Assembly: GCF_000422325.1 (NCBI RefSeq)
Contig: NZ_AULO01000011.1
Span: 1-64,000, forward strand
Source: Marinospirillum minutulum DSM 6287
GTDB lineage: Bacteria; Pseudomonadota; Gammaproteobacteria; Pseudomonadales; Halomonadaceae
Length of the DNA stretch: 64,000 nt
Direction: 5' to 3'
Under the pieces are notes generated by a model. It was not told the DNA's origin and searched no databases. It saw only the letters and a list, made by a program, of their open reading frames with translations. Below are positions 1-7,027 of the stretch, one piece after another; the first letter of the stretch is position 1; each line of letters begins with the position of its first letter. The translations under genes were made by a program, and so were the position numbers.

Positions 1-1
1 C

Positions 2-517
2 AAACGTCACCAAGCACCTGGTAAACCTAAAGCCAAACAACTCATTCCTGCCAGCGAATTTCAGTTTGACCCAATCACAATGACCTGCATTTGCCCAGCA
101 GGACAGACTATTAGTAGCCGAGGCACCCGAAACAATCCCCAAGGTCAACCGACTGCCTATTTTGAAGGGCGATTACTGCAATGTAGGCACTGCCCTAAAA
201 AACACCAATGCATGAAAACACCTTCCGCAGCCAACCACCGCAAAGGTGCAGGCCGACAAGTCAGCTTCCCATTAAATGGAAAAAGAGCAGCCAACTACAC
301 TGACTGGATGAAACACCGTGTGGATAACCCCCTAGGAAAAGCCGTTTATGCGCACCGCATGTCGGTTGTTGAGCCAGTGTTTGGCAATATCGGTACCAAT
401 AAACGGTTGAACCGCTTTAGCCTGAGGGGTAAAACTAAGGTGCAAGGCCAGTGGCAACTCTTTTGCTTAGTGCACAATGTTGAGAAGCTAGCCCGTTATG
501 GCAAACTGAACCAATGA
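2..517 (+). CDS. Transposase, C-terminal part (IS1182/IS5-like DDE), cut by left edge
   Basis: The reading frame is open from the first bases of the window, so this is the 3' part of a longer gene whose start lies outside. The visible ~171 residues include a cysteine cluster (CRHCPKKHQC, zinc-knuckle-like), then the YAHRMSVVEPVFGNI block. That block, with its conserved glutamate, matches the last catalytic region of IS1182/IS5-type DDE transposases. An LRGKTKVQGQWQLFCLVHN tail typical of the same families follows. Whether the element is complete cannot be judged, and I could not identify its right terminal inverted repeat in the next 200 bases. It lies directly upstream of the cassette array, so it may have inserted into that array. 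Family assignment is from memory of motif patterns; IS5 versus IS1182 is not settled. Confidence 0.8.
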   Translation, partial: KRHQAPGKPKAKQLIPASEFQFDPITMTCICPAGQTISSRGTRNNPQGQPTAYFEGRLLQCRHCPKKHQCMKTPSAANHRKGAGRQVSFPLNGKRAANYTDWMKHRVDNPLGKAVYAHRMSVVEPVFGNIGTNKRLNRFSLRGKTKVQGQWQLFCLVHNVEKLARYGKLNQ

Positions 518-734
518 AAAGGATGATTAGCCCATAAAACGCATTAAAATCACGTATAAATAGAAAGTTATTAGAAGCCAGCAACAAAAAGCTAGAAATA
601 CACTGAACAAATAAGTTGCCAGCTAAAATGGGCAACAAAATATAAATTACAGAAAACGAGCTATTGGTGGGAAAGCTGGCTGAAAACAGGTTTTTCTACA
701 GCCTCGTTAGCATTTACCAAATAAGGAAGTCATT
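518..734. other. Gap between transposase and first cassette gene
   Basis: AT-rich sequence without a convincing gene. It should contain the right end of the insertion sequence. A short string at about 701-712 (GCCTCGTTAGCA) resembles the right half of an attC or attI core, which would fit an IS inserted into an older recombination site. It departs from the GTTRRRY core at one position and no matching left half is visible. An AAGGAAG ribosome-binding site sits at 722-728 for the next gene. Confidence 0.35.
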
Positions 735-1532
735 ATGAGCTCTAAACCTCAAATATTGTTCTTGTCGCATGGCGGCGGGCCAATGCCTCTTTTGGGCGAT
801 GCTGGGCATACAGAAATGGTTGATTGCTTGAAAAGCATAACATCTTTATTACGTAAACCATCGGCCATTGTGGTTGTGAGTGCACATTGGGAAGAGAAAT
901 TGCCAACAATTACTGCTGGCGAGAGCCCATCGCTTATATATGATTATTATGGATTTCCAGAAGAGTCTTACAGTATTACCTATCCCTGCAAGGGCGAGGC
1001 ACTGCTTGCAAATAAAATCCGCGAAAAGCTAGAGCGTGCTGGCATTGCTTGCAATCTCGATAAACAAAGGGGCTTTGATCACGGTTTGTTCATACCACTA
1101 AAAATAATGTACCCAGATGCTGATATTCCTTGTATTCAGTTGTCGCTTATGAATAACTTAAGTCCTGCCGAGCATATTAGTATTGGTCAGGCGCTACAGG
1201 GCTTAGACTATGAAAATTTACTTTTAATAGGGTCAGGATTTTCTTTTCACAATATGAAGGCCTTTTTTACTCCAGAAACTACGGAGTCAAAAGATTTGAA
1301 TGAAGCATTTGAGTCTTGGTTATTGGATACCTGTTCAAACACAAATATCTCTGAAGAAGAAAGAAAACAAAGATTGTGTGAATGGGTAAAAGCGCCGGGT
1401 GCTCGGTTTTGCCACCCTCGAGAAGAGCACCTATTGCCTTTGCATGTCTGCTACGGCTTAGCAGGCGGCGCATGTGCAGAATCGTTCGAGCTGAAGATTC
1501 TCAATAAGAAGTCAAGTATGTACCTATGGTAA
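735..1532 (+). CDS. Extradiol ring-cleavage dioxygenase, 4,5-DOPA dioxygenase (YgiD/LigB) family
   Basis: 265 residues, the usual length for the YgiD/DODA group of class III extradiol dioxygenases, which cleave catechol rings with a non-haem metal. The expected histidines are visible: H12 in SHGGGP, H51 in SAHWE, H116 in FDHGLF and H232 in REEHLLPLH. The family uses such residues for metal binding and acid-base catalysis. The ATG start is preceded by AAGGAAG. The gene is the only one in its cassette and is followed after 7 bases by an attC-like site, so it is an integron passenger. The natural substrate cannot be inferred; the family name reflects homologues active on DOPA in vitro. Codon use is more AT-rich than in the TCA genes of this window, consistent with acquisition. 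Confidence 0.88.
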   Translation: MSSKPQILFLSHGGGPMPLLGDAGHTEMVDCLKSITSLLRKPSAIVVVSAHWEEKLPTITAGESPSLIYDYYGFPEESYSITYPCKGEALLANKIREKLERAGIACNLDKQRGFDHGLFIPLKIMYPDADIPCIQLSLMNNLSPAEHISIGQALQGLDYENLLLIGSGFSFHNMKAFFTPETTESKDLNEAFESWLLDTCSNTNISEEERKQRLCEWVKAPGARFCHPREEHLLPLHVCYGLAGGACAESFELKILNKKSSMYLW

Positions 1533-1539
1533 GCAGAAT

Positions 1540-1622
1540 GCTAACAAGGCGCTCAAAATCGGCCACAAAATACGTGGCCTCGGACGCTCACTTCTTTCGC
1601 GCCGTTTAGCGCGTCGTTATAT
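1540..1622 (+). other. attC-like cassette recombination site 1
   Basis: The left core (GCTAAC, followed by AAGGCGCT) and the right core (AGCGCGTC followed by GTTATAT at 1616-1622) are near-complementary. A perfect inner hairpin, GGCCAC / GTGGCC at 1561-1579, lies between them. This is the folded-site architecture of integron attC sites. Orientation (left core first on the + strand) agrees with all cassette genes lying on +. Recombination would be expected at the G/TT of the right core near 1616. Confidence 0.75.
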
Positions 1623-1643
1623 CGCAATGAGTTCTTCGGCATT

Positions 1644-3332
1644 TTGGATTTTTTGGCTACAAATGATTATAGGTATTGTGTGACACGTGATCTGGGTGAA
1701 AATCTTCTAGCGTTTCCAATCAACATTGGGGCCACACTAAAGCATCTTCGTCAAGATATGAGGGATGATTGGTTCTATGATGCTGTGCGGTATGAAGATC
1801 TTCTATCAAATGGCAAGAACCTTCACGAGATTCTTTCGCAAAATCTTGAGTTAAATCATGGTGAATATAAGTCTGGTCATAAGGCTATATATGATGTTCC
1901 CAAGAGAGCGCTAGGGCTACGGTATACATTGGAATTGGACTTTTATGACAGGTTCCTATACCAAGCGATTTGTAGCTACCTAATTCCATATTTCGATCCA
2001 CTTTTATCAAATCGTGTATTTAGCCATCGATACAATAAGTATGGTAAAGAGAAGTATCTTTTTAAGCATCGAATTGAACTGTGGAATTCGTTCGAGAACA
2101 TTAGCTATCTTGCGTTAGTCGATGATAAAACCCTTTTGGTAACTGATCTACTCAATTATTTTGAGCAGATATCAATAGATGCTATTGAGAATGCATTTGT
2201 TGAAATGATATCTGAAATTCAAGCAAGTGGGTCCGATAAAAATAAAATACGAAGCGCAGTAAGCACGTTGAAGGTATTGCTGGAAAAGTGGTGTTACAGT
2301 GAGAGACATGGTTTGCCACAAAATCGCGATGCATCTTCATTTATTGCGAATGTGGTACTTGATGCGGTTGATAAAAGTATGGTTGCCAAGGGGTATGATT
2401 ATTTTCGCTATGTCGATGATATTAGAATCATATGCTCTGACGAACATCAAGCTAAAAGAGCGCTTAATGATCTAATTTTTGAATTAAGAAAGCTTGGTCT
2501 AAATATAAACTCAAAGAAAACTGTAATTCTTGATAAGGATAGTGAAAATATCCAAGAGTTCTTTCCAAGTTCAGATGACACTATGACTCTTATAGATACC
2601 ATGTGGAGGTCTAAGAGTAGGAAAGTGATCGCTCGGTCGATACCGGTGTTATTTGAGTTTCTACAGAAACAATTAGATGAGGGAGAGACACAGAGCCGCC
2701 CTTTTCGTTACTGCATAAATCGATTTAAAACATTGATTTCTTCAAACCTTTTTGATTCTAAATCGATTTTGGCCAGTGAGATTGCAGATACCCTAATTCG
2801 AGAATTTGATAGGCAGCCAGTGTCTACTGATCAGTTTTGTAAATTGTTGATGGATTTGGATTTATCTAATGCTCAAAATCAATCAATTGCAGATTTCATA
2901 ATGAATAAAGATATCGCCATACATGGTTGGCAAAATTATCACCTTCTTTTACTTCTGGCATATAAGAAATTCAAAGCTGCTGACCTAGTGGAATACTGTA
3001 AAGCTCTGATTAGACAAGATGTTCATTGCCCCGAGGTCCCTGCGTGTTTTATATACCTTGCATCTATCGGGCTTGAAAGTGCAGTTGAAGAATTCATTGA
3101 GGATTTTAAGGAAACTTGGCCTTATCAGCACCAGAGATACTTTTTAATTGCGCTTCAGAATACACCAAAGGAAAAACTGAAGCCCATGTTCGGTAAGGTC
3201 GGATATCGTCTACGGGGGACTGTGAATAGACTGCAGGGGAATAAAAGTTTTCAAGGAGATACGGTGTATTTAAGGGATTTCAATACGACACTTATCGATG
3301 AAATATATGATGAGATATCTCCGTATGAGTAA
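1644..3332 (+). CDS. Reverse transcriptase, UG/Abi (DRT-like) type, integron cassette gene
   Basis: 562 residues (TTG start). An RT palm is readable in order: a VPKRALGLR...DFYDRFLYQAI entry block (85-110), SNRVFSHRYN (122-131, matching the SxGFRP region), motif A with the first catalytic Asp at D168 in TDLLNYFEQIS, GLPQNRDASSFIAN (223-236, motif B), the catalytic YVDD at 256-259, and LGLNINSKKT (284-293). About 270 further residues form a helical extension of no recognised domain, as in Abi/UG reverse transcriptases linked to phage defence. There is no maturase or HNH domain as in group II introns, no retron-like VTG motif and no variable-repeat pair. The gene overlaps the downstream polymerase by 8 bases, so the two are probably co-translated. 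No clear Shine-Dalgarno sequence precedes the TTG; it is chosen because it is the first usable start after the attC. The sequence is visibly AT-rich against the core genome. Confidence 0.9.
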   Translation: MDFLATNDYRYCVTRDLGENLLAFPINIGATLKHLRQDMRDDWFYDAVRYEDLLSNGKNLHEILSQNLELNHGEYKSGHKAIYDVPKRALGLRYTLELDFYDRFLYQAICSYLIPYFDPLLSNRVFSHRYNKYGKEKYLFKHRIELWNSFENISYLALVDDKTLLVTDLLNYFEQISIDAIENAFVEMISEIQASGSDKNKIRSAVSTLKVLLEKWCYSERHGLPQNRDASSFIANVVLDAVDKSMVAKGYDYFRYVDDIRIICSDEHQAKRALNDLIFELRKLGLNINSKKTVILDKDSENIQEFFPSSDDTMTLIDTMWRSKSRKVIARSIPVLFEFLQKQLDEGETQSRPFRYCINRFKTLISSNLFDSKSILASEIADTLIREFDRQPVSTDQFCKLLMDLDLSNAQNQSIADFIMNKDIAIHGWQNYHLLLLLAYKKFKAADLVEYCKALIRQDVHCPEVPACFIYLASIGLESAVEEFIEDFKETWPYQHQRYFLIALQNTPKEKLKPMFGKVGYRLRGTVNRLQGNKSFQGDTVYLRDFNTTLIDEIYDEISPYE

Positions 3333-4881
3333 GGGAAGGACTGTATATTTCACGTACCAGAAAGATTTTTCTGAAAGTGGTAGGGATCGATATTTTATAT
3401 ATGATGGTGAAGCTTTCACCGAAGTTTCTTCAGAAAATGTTGTTGCACTTGATTGTTTCGTTGTGACTCATGATTTCTGGTTGATTTCGAGCTCGTTATT
3501 TAAAAAGCATAATAGCTTGCCCTCAAAAGTTATAGATGTTGTTCTGCTGTCAAAGATAGCGATTGGAGTTAAATCGGTAGACGGAGATGTTCAGCCGTGG
3601 GATGTATCCAAAACTATTAAACCACTATTCCAGGTTAGTGATGACTTTGATAGTTATATGGATATGTATTATCGGCGTAAAGAATTGGTTTATGATGTAT
3701 ACATGCTTTTTTCTCACAAGCTTGCTGAATACTTCGAGAAATTATCAATCTTGGCGTTAAACTCAGGAGAAATGGAAAGATTTTATAGTTTGGAGCTCCC
3801 TGTTTTTAACAAGCTAACGTTTTCAGCTTGCAGAGGTATTCGAGTAGACAATAGTGTTGTTAGAGAACACAAAGAAAATCTTAAATTGGATTTCTATCGG
3901 CAGCTTAAGTTGTTCGCTGATAAGCATCAAGTGCTTTACGAAATCCCCAGCGATGGGGATGTCAGGGAGAAATTGTTCAAGCTAGGCTATAACGTTCAGG
4001 ATTATAGTCTTGAGTTTTTGCTTGATTTTTTGCCTTCGCATGATGGCTATTCCGATGACCTGCGAAGCCTTCGAAAGACGAATAAAACGTATAGGATATT
4101 TAATTCAATTTCGTCTGGTTCTAATCGACTGAAACCGATCGTTGAATCTCACTGGACATCAACATCAAGAATATACCATAAGTCGCCAAACCTTCAGAAC
4201 ATATCCAAAAAATATCGGAACATTTTTATCCCTGATGAAGGGATGTCTCTTTGTTACGTGGATTATGACCAGTTTGAAGTTGGCATTATGGCAGCCATTT
4301 CATCTGATCCAAAAATGAAAGATATATATAATAATGGAGACGCCTATAACGATTTTTCTGTTCGCGTATTTAATGATGAAGAAATGAGGAAAACGGCTAA
4401 AATATTGTTTCTTTCTTATGTGTATGGAATGTCCCTCGAAAACATTGCCAGCGCTGTTACAGGGTTGGGAGGGAATCAAAAAAATGCTCGCGATTATTTC
4501 TCTGGTTTTTCTGTGTTTGAGGCTTGGAAAGAATCGGTAAATAATGAGTTCTTGAAAAATGGCAGGGTTTCGACTATCGCAGCTAATTATTTAAATAGAT
4601 ACTCAGATTCTGAGTTAACTGATAAAGAGAAAAGAATCTCCGTCAATCATGTTATTCAAGGTACTGCCACATATATTTTTAAGAGAGCGCTGTTAGAACT
4701 TTCTGATCTTGAAGGAGTTCAAATACTAATACCAATGCATGATGCTGCTTTATTTCAGCATACAAAACAAGTAGAACCTCATTCAGTGGTTAAAATCTTT
4801 GAAGATGTAATGACTAGGGAGCTGTCCGGAAAGGTAGTCGGCAAGGCGTCTATTGAACCATTTTATAAGATAAGTAATTGA
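3325..4881 (+). CDS. Family A (Pol I-like) DNA polymerase domain protein, partner of the RT
   Basis: 518 residues from the ATG that overlaps the RT stop; an in-frame ATG at 3298 would add 9 residues. From about residue 157, LELPVFNKLTFSACRGIRVD resembles the entry to the Pol I polymerase domain. Then come TSRIYHKSPNLQNI (280-293, like RLSSSxPNLQNI), motif A VDYDQFEVG (312-320), the O-helix RKTAKILFLSYVYGMS (355-370) with the expected Arg, Lys and Tyr-Gly, the IQGTATYIFKRA block (444-455) and motif C MHDA (471-474). Both catalytic Asp positions are kept, but the Glu of the usual HDE is Ala here. The N-terminal ~150 residues show no recognisable 3'-5' or 5'-3' exonuclease. It is far shorter than housekeeping Pol I (~900 residues). 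Adjacency and overlap with the RT suggest a two-enzyme nucleic-acid-synthesis system, probably defence; that role is inference. Confidence 0.85.
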   Translation: MSKGRTVYFTYQKDFSESGRDRYFIYDGEAFTEVSSENVVALDCFVVTHDFWLISSSLFKKHNSLPSKVIDVVLLSKIAIGVKSVDGDVQPWDVSKTIKPLFQVSDDFDSYMDMYYRRKELVYDVYMLFSHKLAEYFEKLSILALNSGEMERFYSLELPVFNKLTFSACRGIRVDNSVVREHKENLKLDFYRQLKLFADKHQVLYEIPSDGDVREKLFKLGYNVQDYSLEFLLDFLPSHDGYSDDLRSLRKTNKTYRIFNSISSGSNRLKPIVESHWTSTSRIYHKSPNLQNISKKYRNIFIPDEGMSLCYVDYDQFEVGIMAAISSDPKMKDIYNNGDAYNDFSVRVFNDEEMRKTAKILFLSYVYGMSLENIASAVTGLGGNQKNARDYFSGFSVFEAWKESVNNEFLKNGRVSTIAANYLNRYSDSELTDKEKRISVNHVIQGTATYIFKRALLELSDLEGVQILIPMHDAALFQHTKQVEPHSVVKIFEDVMTRELSGKVVGKASIEPFYKISN

Positions 4882-4902
4882 GCACATGCAAGTCGAGAGA
4901 CG

Positions 4903-4974
4903 ATATAACAAGGCGCTGCTGGCGGACAAATTTTACGCTGCGCTCCAAATTTGCCGCAGAGCGCGGCGTTATGT
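4903..4974 (+). other. attC-like cassette recombination site 2
   Basis: Left core ATATAAC followed by AAGGCGCTGCT; right AGCGCGGC followed by GTTATGT (4968-4974). GGCGGACAAATT and AAATTTGCCGC form the inner stem. About 72 bases. It closes the RT plus polymerase cassette and is almost identical in its outer arms to the site at 6134-6205, as expected within one cassette array. Confidence 0.85.
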
Positions 4975-4990
4975 TTCTGGAGATTTCTGA

Positions 4991-5482
4991 ATGAACATTA
5001 GAGAGGCTGAAAGAAAAGATTGGGACTTAATTTGGCCAATCTTTAATGAGGTTGTAAAAGCCGGAGAAACCTACGCATACGAAACTGAAACAACCAAAGA
5101 CCAAGCGGAAAAAATTTGGCTAGACGCTCCCAGAAAAACATTTGTGGCCGAAGAAAATGGAAAAATTTATGGAACTTATTACATAAAAACAAACCAGGCT
5201 GGCCCCGGTAATCATGTGTGCAATTGTGGCTATATGGTTTCCTCAATTGCCCGAGGTCGGGGTTTGGCTACAACCATGTGTGAGCACTCACAAGAAATGG
5301 CTTTAAAGTTGGGTTATAAAGCAATGCAGTTTAATTTTGTTGCTTCAAGCAATGAAGGCGCTGTTCGGTTGTGGAATAAACTTGGTTTTGAAACTGTGGG
5401 GCGCTTGCCTAGTGCATTTAATCATCCAACAAAAGGCTACGTAGATGCTTTGGTAATGTTCAAATGGCTAGCTAAAACATAA
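4991..5482 (+). CDS. GNAT-family N-acetyltransferase
   Basis: 163 residues, a single GNAT domain. The acetyl-CoA-binding motif A is visible as VSSIARGRGLATTM (83-96, the R/Q-x-x-G-x-G/A pattern), followed by the NEGAVRLWNKLGFE motif (121-134) common in acetyltransferases acting on small amines or protein N-termini. The N-terminal NIREAERKDWDLI is the usual first strand and helix. The gene starts 16 bases after one attC site and its stop codon lies inside the left core of the next, so it is a compact cassette. GNAT genes are frequent integron passengers; some give antibiotic resistance or act as toxins, but nothing here identifies the substrate. Confidence 0.88.
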   Translation: MNIREAERKDWDLIWPIFNEVVKAGETYAYETETTKDQAEKIWLDAPRKTFVAEENGKIYGTYYIKTNQAGPGNHVCNCGYMVSSIARGRGLATTMCEHSQEMALKLGYKAMQFNFVASSNEGAVRLWNKLGFETVGRLPSAFNHPTKGYVDALVMFKWLAKT

Positions 5483-5513
5483 CAAGGTGCTGCCGTTGAG
5501 CACGGCGTTAAAT
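5477..5513 (+). other. Very short attC-like site 3
   Basis: Left core ACATAAC at 5477-5483 and right core GTTAAAT at 5507-5513 enclose only 23 bases, containing GTGCT / AGCAC as a small hairpin (5487-5491 and 5499-5503). The outer segments AACAAGGTGCT and AGCACGGCGTT match the ends of the full sites nearby. It therefore looks like an attC that lost its middle. Its length is below the usual range for active sites. Confidence 0.6.
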
Positions 5514-5580
5514 TTTTTGCCTAACCTCGCAGACCATGCTGTAATACGTTGTAGTCACTAGGTATGAGGGGGGCATAGTC

Positions 5581-5853
5581 ATGAGCGTCACCACGGTTCG
5601 CCTTCAGGCAGAAGTTGAACAGCGTTTGGAAGCAATCGCCAGCAGGCTGCACCGTAGCAAAAGCTGGGTGATCAACCAGGCACTGTCGGAATACATAGAA
5701 AAGCAGCAGCTTGAGCAAGAGCGTTGGAAACAAACGTTAGAGGCAATGGAGGCTGCTGCCCAAGGCAAGGTTGTTGATGCCAGCGAGGTTCACAGTTGGC
5801 TTAATAGCTGGGGAACCGAAAACGAGCAGGATGCGCCAAGGTCAAGTAAGTGA
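5581..5853 (+). CDS. Ribbon-helix-helix (CopG/ParD-like) antitoxin
   Basis: 90 residues. The N-terminal TTVRLQAEVEQRLEAIASRLHRSKSWVINQALSEYI reads as a ribbon-helix-helix DNA-binding domain (strand, then two helices, residues 4-40). It is followed by a charged, flexible tail that in this family wraps the cognate toxin. A GAGGGGGG tract upstream may serve as the ribosome-binding site. The stop codon overlaps the GTG start of the toxin by four bases (GTGA), so the pair is translationally coupled. It presumably represses its own promoter just upstream. The pair occupies one integron cassette; such modules are common in chromosomal integrons, where they are thought to stabilise the array. Confidence 0.85.
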   Translation: MSVTTVRLQAEVEQRLEAIASRLHRSKSWVINQALSEYIEKQQLEQERWKQTLEAMEAAAQGKVVDASEVHSWLNSWGTENEQDAPRSSK

Positions 5854-6131
5854 AGCTGGCTTACACGGATGAGGCCATTGATGATTTGAAACGCCTCAGG
5901 GAGTTCGTTGCGATGTACAACCCGTCGGCGGCAGCCAGGATTGCCACCGAACTGGTTGGCAAAATCGAATTACTTCCAGAATTCCCCAAAATGGGCACAC
6001 CAGTTGAAATGGCGCCGGTGCCTGACTCCATTCGAGATATGGTTTTTGGAAAATACGTTGTTCGCTATTCGGTTCATACCAGTGCCATTATTATTCTTAG
6101 GGTGTGGCATAGCTTGGAAGGTGAGCGGTAA
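5850..6131 (+). CDS. ParE/RelE-superfamily toxin
   Basis: 93 residues from a GTG start. KLAYTDEAIDDLKRLREFVAMYNPSAAARIATELVGKIELL is the two-helix N-terminal hairpin of the ParE/RelE fold, and the strand pattern RDMVFGKYVVRYSVHTSAIIILRVWHSLEGER closes the sheet. The FGKYVVRY and ILRVWH blocks match ParE-type proteins more closely than RelE. ParE members poison DNA gyrase and RelE members cleave mRNA; the sequence alone does not decide. It is coupled to the ribbon-helix-helix antitoxin upstream, and an attC begins 3 bases after its stop. It appears complete. Confidence 0.85.
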   Translation: MKLAYTDEAIDDLKRLREFVAMYNPSAAARIATELVGKIELLPEFPKMGTPVEMAPVPDSIRDMVFGKYVVRYSVHTSAIIILRVWHSLEGER

Positions 6132-6133
6132 TA

Positions 6134-6205
6134 ATTTAACAAGGCGCTGCTGCTAGACAAGTTTTCCGCTGCGCTTCAAACTTGCCACAGAGCGCGGCGT
6201 TAAGT
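6134..6205 (+). other. attC-like cassette recombination site 4
   Basis: Left core ATTTAAC (a perfect RYYYAAC) followed by AAGGCGCTGCT; right AGCGCGGC then GTTAAGT (6199-6205, a perfect GTTRRRY). Inner arms GACAAGTTTTCC and CAAACTTGCC pair imperfectly. About 72 bases, and nearly the same outer arms as the site at 4903-4974. Confidence 0.85.
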
Positions 6206-6248
6206 TTCGTCAGCAATAAACACCCGAGTATATTTGTGAGATATTTTA

Positions 6249-6788
6249 ATGATTGAAGTCTTAATTTTGGCAGTAGCACTGAGCATGGACGCATTTGCGG
6301 TTTCTATAGGGCTTGGATCAAAGCGTGTCAAGAAGACAAAGTCGCTAGCTATAATTGCTGCAATATATTTCGGGTTATTCCAAGCGCTAATGCCATTTAT
6401 AGGCTACTTTGGTGGAAAAGGTGTGCTCGGCTGGGTTGAGAATTATGCACATTGGATTGCATTCTTCCTTCTTATAACAGTTGGAGGAAAAATGATTTAT
6501 GAAGCCATTAGCGAGGGTGTTGAAGAAGATATTGCACAAATCACTCATAAAGTGATGCTTATTTTAGCTATTGCTACGAGTATAGATGCAATGGCTGCTG
6601 GGTTTACATTAAATCTACTCGAAGTCAACCCGATAGTTGCTTGCGGAATCATTGGTGTTACGACATTTATATTCAGCTTGGTTGGTGTGTTTATTGGTGC
6701 TAGAAGTGGGACATGGCTAGAAAGCAAGGCAGAGCTTTTGGGCGGTATAATACTCATTATAATTGGGTTGAAGTTTCTGGTATTTTGA
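6249..6788 (+). CDS. mntP: Manganese efflux pump MntP
   Basis: 179 residues, about the length of E. coli MntP (YebN). Six hydrophobic segments are arranged as an internal duplication. [11 protein letters not shown] (11-21) in the first half is echoed by [11 protein letters not shown] (109-119) in the second, with D14 and D113 the acidic residues expected in the membrane for Mn(II) export. The start is the first ATG, 44 bases after an attC core. It would export excess manganese from the cytoplasm. It lies alone in its cassette and no mntR-type regulator or yybP-ykoY riboswitch is recognisable in the short leader. Finding mntP as an integron passenger is unusual. Function is assigned from family motifs. 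Confidence 0.9.
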   Translation: MIEVLILAVALSMDAFAVSIGLGSKRVKKTKSLAIIAAIYFGLFQALMPFIGYFGGKGVLGWVENYAHWIAFFLLITVGGKMIYEAISEGVEEDIAQITHKVMLILAIATSIDAMAAGFTLNLLEVNPIVACGIIGVTTFIFSLVGVFIGARSGTWLESKAELLGGIILIIIGLKFLVF

Positions 6789-6811
6789 GACTCTGCAGTG
6801 AAGCCAAAAAC

Positions 6812-6895
6812 ACATAACAATCGCAGTCACAGCGACGGCTTTTTCGTTGCGGCTTCGCCTCCACTACAAAGCCGCGCGTGCTGCGGGCGTTAAGT
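6812..6895 (+). other. attC-like cassette recombination site 5 (right end of array)
   Basis: Left core ACATAAC followed by AATCGCAGTCAC; right GTGCTGCGGGC then GTTAAGT (6889-6895). Inner arms CGGCTTT and AAAGCCG pair. The arms differ from sites 2 and 4, as attC sites of different origin do. No further attC-like site is seen to the right, so this marks the array boundary. Confidence 0.75.
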
Positions 6896-6929
6896 GTTAA
6901 AGGCTAGGCTTGCAAATCATGGAGAAGGT

Positions 6930-6995
6930 ATGCCTCACAAAATATCGAATCTAGTAATATTAGAAGAACTAAAGGCTATTGCACTAGAGAGTTGA
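6930..6995 (+). CDS. Possible 21-residue ORF at the array boundary
   Basis: ATG with a GGAGAAGG ribosome-binding-like stretch five bases upstream, followed by 20 codons and TGA. The peptide (MPHKISNLVILEELKAIALES) has no recognisable domain. It may be a tiny gene, a cassette remnant or chance. It lies in the 130 bases between the last attC and the first stable chromosomal gene. Confidence 0.2.
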   Translation: MPHKISNLVILEELKAIALES

Positions 6996-7027
6996 ATCTA
7001 GAGTAATTAAAAACTAGGGTTGAATTT

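Noticed and set aside
1644-3332. Retron, group II intron or diversity-generating retroelement as explanation of the RT
   Set aside because: No maturase or HNH domain, no retron-like VTG motif, no template/variable repeat pair near the gene, and a long C-terminal extension plus a polymerase partner point to the UG/Abi type. I did not fold the flanks for a hidden msr/msd, so a structured RNA is not excluded.
5908-6156. 82-codon frame overlapping the ParE-like toxin
   Set aside because: Shifted frame of the toxin gene with no motif; the toxin frame is coupled to its antitoxin and is clearly the real one.
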